From Trogon surrucura (lineage: Eukaryota; Chordata; Aves; Trogoniformes; Trogonidae), in the NCBI GenBank assembly GCA_020746105.1, contig CM036658.1, positions 32,513,099 to 32,577,098 of the forward strand: a stretch of 64,000 nucleotides of DNA, in the 5' to 3' direction. Position 1 is the stretch's first letter, and the number at the start of each line of letters is the position of its first letter. Below the pieces are notes generated by a model. It was not told the DNA's origin, searched no databases, and saw only the letters and a program-made list of their open reading frames with translations. This document shows, in pieces, positions 60,206 through 64,000 of this stretch. A program made the translations under genes and the position numbers.

Positions 60206-63200
60206 GAACTGAGCAGCAAGCAGGACAGGTTGTGCCTGCTCACTGAGTTGAGCTGAACATCACGTTCCAATGATTTTTTGGGTATGCAGGAACCTAACAC
60301 CCCAATAGAACAATTTAGGTGAGATGCAGGGAAAGGCTGGGTCCCATATCCCATAGGGGCTCAGTGTGTACGCCTTGAAGGGAGGTAATAAGAGCCATGT
60401 CACTGTCGAAAAACATGCCAGTGGTCACGGTCAGTGCATGCAGGAGAGAGAGGGCTGACTTTTGGCCTTGCTCAAGGACATAGTCCTGCTTCCAGGGATG
60501 TCACAGCAGCATCACAACACCTCCATGTCATGCAAAGCCTGGTCTGCATGTTGTTTGGCTGCTGGGATGTGGTCTTTGGGGTTTGAGATGGCTGGGCCCA
60601 GCTAAAATCTCTGCACGGGGACCACCAGATAACTTAATATCCTGTGATTTACCAGGGGCCAGGCTGAGACTGATAATGCTCATTACTTAAACTCTGCAGG
60701 ACTCTGCTGAGATACTGTTGCTTATATCAAAGCTGCACCCACTAAGGTCAGAAATCCGAGGAGGTGGAAGGCAAAATGGAGATGAAGGTACTTAGTTTAG
60801 GCTTTATATCCCATTAACGGCCAAGACAAGAGCAGAACCCTCTTCTCCTGCCCACAGCCTTACAGCCAGGCTGGGCCTTTGACCTTGCTCTTGCAGCAGC
60901 AGCACTGGAACAGAAAGTAAGCTTGTAATGATGTCTATGTGATCAAGTGAGTATCTTAAATACAATGGTACTTTTCAGCAACTTGTAAAGCAATTCTCCA
61001 TTTGCTTGTCAAGGTTACCTTTGCAATAAAAAGGGTTGTTGCTGATTTTTTTTTTTTTTTTTTTTTATGGGGAAGCTTTAAATTTGCAGCTTCTTCCTCC
61101 ACACAAGGCATACTGTGCCAGCTTATTTATAAAAAGACGGAGACCCAGCCTTCTGCCTTGGACATAAGGGCCTCCTCCAAATGCAGAAAGCTGCAGCTCC
61201 AGTTGCCAGCTGCAGCAGCAGTGCGTGCCAAATGAGCCAGGACTGCACCAGTGCATTTCAGACCCAGAGGAGAAATGCTATTCATGTCACTGTTCCCAAA
61301 ACACACAGCTGAAAAAGGAAAAAATATAGAAAAAAAGCATTGCAGCCTTTAGAAGACATTTTTGACACCACTGTTATACAGATTAACCCTGGACTTTGTT
61401 TCATCACGTGAACATAAAGCAGCAAATTGCATAGCAATGCAAGCACCAGTCTCTTCTACTTTCACCACGTAGGCTTTTCTCCACAGGGAACAATGCCGAG
61501 GGGATCCCTGAGAGGGACAGCTGTATCTTTCCGACACACCAAACACTTTGTGGGGTGGAAAAGCAATGCTGTATGTCAGAGTAGCAGGTCAAAGTGCTCT
61601 TGACTTTTTTTTGTGTTGTGCATGAGTACAAAGAGTGATTGTGGTTTAAAGATAAGATAATGTAGCTCCCTCAGCAAGAATTTTCCTGATAAAAATTCCT
61701 TTCTTCTGGCATTTGTTCCGCATCTCAGAAGAACAAGTTATCAGAACAGAAAAGATGTTCCTGCTTGTTTTCAAATCAACAAAATTTTCATGTACCATTA
61801 ACACCTCTTAGCTGTCCAAAAAAAAGGACAATAAACACAGCTGCAGGGCTTGTTCAATTTTACCTTTCAGAGGCAAAACCTGTACCTATCTAAAATCTTT
61901 TTAGATTCCTTTTCCAGACGCACTTCAAACATCGATGTAATTATAAATTTCTCACATGAAAGGGCTTTATATGCTTAGGTCTTTCGAACGATTGTGTTGG
62001 ATGTAATAGGGAGAATAAGAATCAGTAATTCATTATCTTATTACTATTTAACATGCAAATTGCAGTAGGACATAAAGGACCTTATAATGCAAACATCAGA
62101 CCTTCAGAAATGCAAAGTGTACAATCTGCACATGATTCCCAGCACAGCGACACCTGGGACCTCCAGAGCAAGGGGAGACTACCCGGGGGAGAGCAGGACT
62201 GGTGGGCCCCAGCAGTCCCCTAGGCAGTTCCTTTCTTCTTTCCATGCCTTTGCACATTGGGAGCAAACACCTATGGCCTGAATATCCCAGGGACAAACAA
62301 GAGGGAAAAGTGTCCCTATGGCTTTTCTCCCCCAGCCAGCTTGCATAGACGGACTTAGATATAAGCAGTGCCCAACAGAGCACTGCACACTGGTGCAAGC
62401 CAAACGAAGCAGGTTAGAAACCATTCTGGAAACAATAACCTCTCTTTCTCAGTATGCCTACAGGGAAGAGATAAATCCATGGTTTGGTTTTCAGGCCATA
62501 TCAGGAAGACAGGGAAAATGCAGGTTGCGATCACATCTGGTTTTGCCTGCTCTCTCAGTAAATGAGGGGTATGGATAGGAATAGCTGGTAACAGTCAAGT
62601 TTCACTTAAAATAGCAGTAGGTCACACTCACAGGATGCTTTTCAAAGAGGGCAAGGACTGGTGCTAGCTGTAAATGGGGAGAGCAGCATGTGGGAAGCAA
62701 CTCAATTGACAGGCAAGGACCCAAGAGGTCATGTAACAGGGTTCAAAGTCTGTTTAACCATGCAAAGCCAAGCTGGGAAAGTGCCTAATAAAGCATCAGC
62801 TAGGTGAGGCACAGCTTTCTGTGTTGAATTGCACTGTCTGGGCTAAATCACTGGGAAAGCAAAGCCTTCCGCATGGCAGCCGTGCTGTTAATGGGTCTCA
62901 TCCCTGTGCTGCCCTCCACCATCACACGCATGGGCAGGCTTCACAACCCCCCTTCTCCACATCCCACAGGGAGGAGGGGGGGAACAGTGACAGCAAGCAC
63001 AGGCAGCTGCGGCCAGGCTCCCGATAAGAAAACCCGAGGATTTTATGTGGTTCTTGTAACCAGATATCTGGTCCCTGGAGGGTTTGAATAGATTTTGCTG
63101 GGTGCATTTTACCACCTGCCCGAACAGGCTTGCAGCGAGCTGCCTCCTTGCAGGCTGCTCCAGAGGAAAAGTGTTTGCATGACTGTGAACACCAGAAGGA

Positions 63201-64000
63201 TGGCAGAAGTCAGGGACTGCAAAGCCCACAGGGGACCCCCTGCCAAGCAGTTTAGGTCATGAGAAGGCTCATCATCTGCCTTTTGGGGTGGCCCAGTGTA
63301 AGGAGAGAAACAAAGCAGAAAATAGGCAGGAGGTGGAGGTCTAAACACATGTGGTGGTGGTGTCCCAAGCCCCTTGACATCAGCAGTGACTTGTGCAAAG
63401 TGCTGGGAGACAATCCCCCCCGTCCTTGGGGACACAAGGGTTGTGGAGATGGGGTGCAGGTTGAGGGAAAACTCGTGTGCCTGGGTTCCACCTGACAATC
63501 TCACCAGCCCTCCTGGCTGGGAAGCCACAAGGCATTTTTCATTCATTGGGAGGAGTTATTTAAAGGATAAAATACCTGAGGGGCTCCAGGCTTGGGAGGA
63601 CAGACACCATTTGTCTAAGCTTATTTCAGGGAAAATAATACATTTCCAGAACAGCTAGATGTGAATGCAGACAGCTTTTAACCTATAAAAGCACACAAAC
63701 AAACCATGCAACAAGAGCAGTTCAAAGACATCTCATTTACTTGGAAGCAGAAACTCCATTCATTCAAAGACATGGCAGTAAAAACCTAGGGGACAGAAAG
63801 CTTTAGAAAGGGCATTTTAAACAATGTTTAACCTAGTCCTGAAATACTTTGGCCGACATTCAGATAAAAGTTGAAGAGAAAGAGAAAAAAAATACTAATT
63901 CCTTTGAAAACTTCCATGAAACAGCCCTACTTTTATTCCTAGTTTGTTTCACTTCACAACTATTTTGAATTAGCTCTTTGTTACTCTAAGTGAGTCTTTC

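Larger units (their letters stand above)
56896..64000. other. Intergenic DNA, distal part
   Basis: I can support no gene. Content seen: an A run at about 58970-58986, a GC-rich GGGCGG cluster at 59328-59352, a probable old CR1 scrap at 60060-60205 and an 18-T run near 61050-61066. Open frames at 58673-59215 (+) and 63109-63546 (minus) look non-coding. Confidence 0.6.

Noticed and set aside
63109-63546. 145-codon open frame on the minus strand
   Set aside because: Low-complexity Pro/His/Leu composition without a recognisable domain.

Overview
The window looks like nuclear DNA from a sauropsid, most likely a bird. It carries the 3' part of one intron-rich vertebrate gene, and its recognisable repeats are CR1 LINEs (non-LTR retrotransposons typical of birds and reptiles). 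I see no bacterial-type gene organisation, CRISPR array or convincing tRNA/rRNA. The species and chromosome cannot be fixed from the sequence alone.

Positions 1-42860 hold the last ten coding exons of SEMA6A (semaphorin 6A) on the + strand, with their introns and a 3'UTR of about 2.9 kb. Exons: 1383-1514, 4324-4479, 5917-6093, 6822-6962, 7063-7143, 8799-8857, 10697-10717 (21-nt microexon), 10849-10899 (51-nt frame-preserving cassette), 17456-17620 and 38740-39929 (coding part of the last exon). All have AG/GT borders and their phases chain without error, giving 723 codons plus stop. In order these encode the end of the sema beta-propeller, the PSI module, a Ser/Thr-rich stalk, one transmembrane helix and a long cytoplasmic tail ending in NDACT. 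The N-terminal part of the protein lies upstream of the window. The 21-kb intron before the last exon contains at least one very old, degraded CR1/L3-like element (about 33470-34260, minus) and a possible second scrap near 36410-36475.

Positions 42860-64000 are downstream intergenic DNA with no gene I can support. The main content is CR1: a 1.5-kb 5'-truncated copy (44526-46015), a 2-kb copy with most of the reverse transcriptase readable (53075-55092) and a short 3'-end piece (56603-56895), all on the minus strand. A probable old plus-strand scrap lies near 60060-60205.

The observations most worth checking are the microexon/cassette pair in the stalk region, a possible alternative terminal exon at 12707-12924 that would make a soluble semaphorin, the tandem poly(A) signals and Z-DNA-type repeat in the 3'UTR, and the ancient CR1/L3 relics. 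I did not find evidence for a wholly new biological system.
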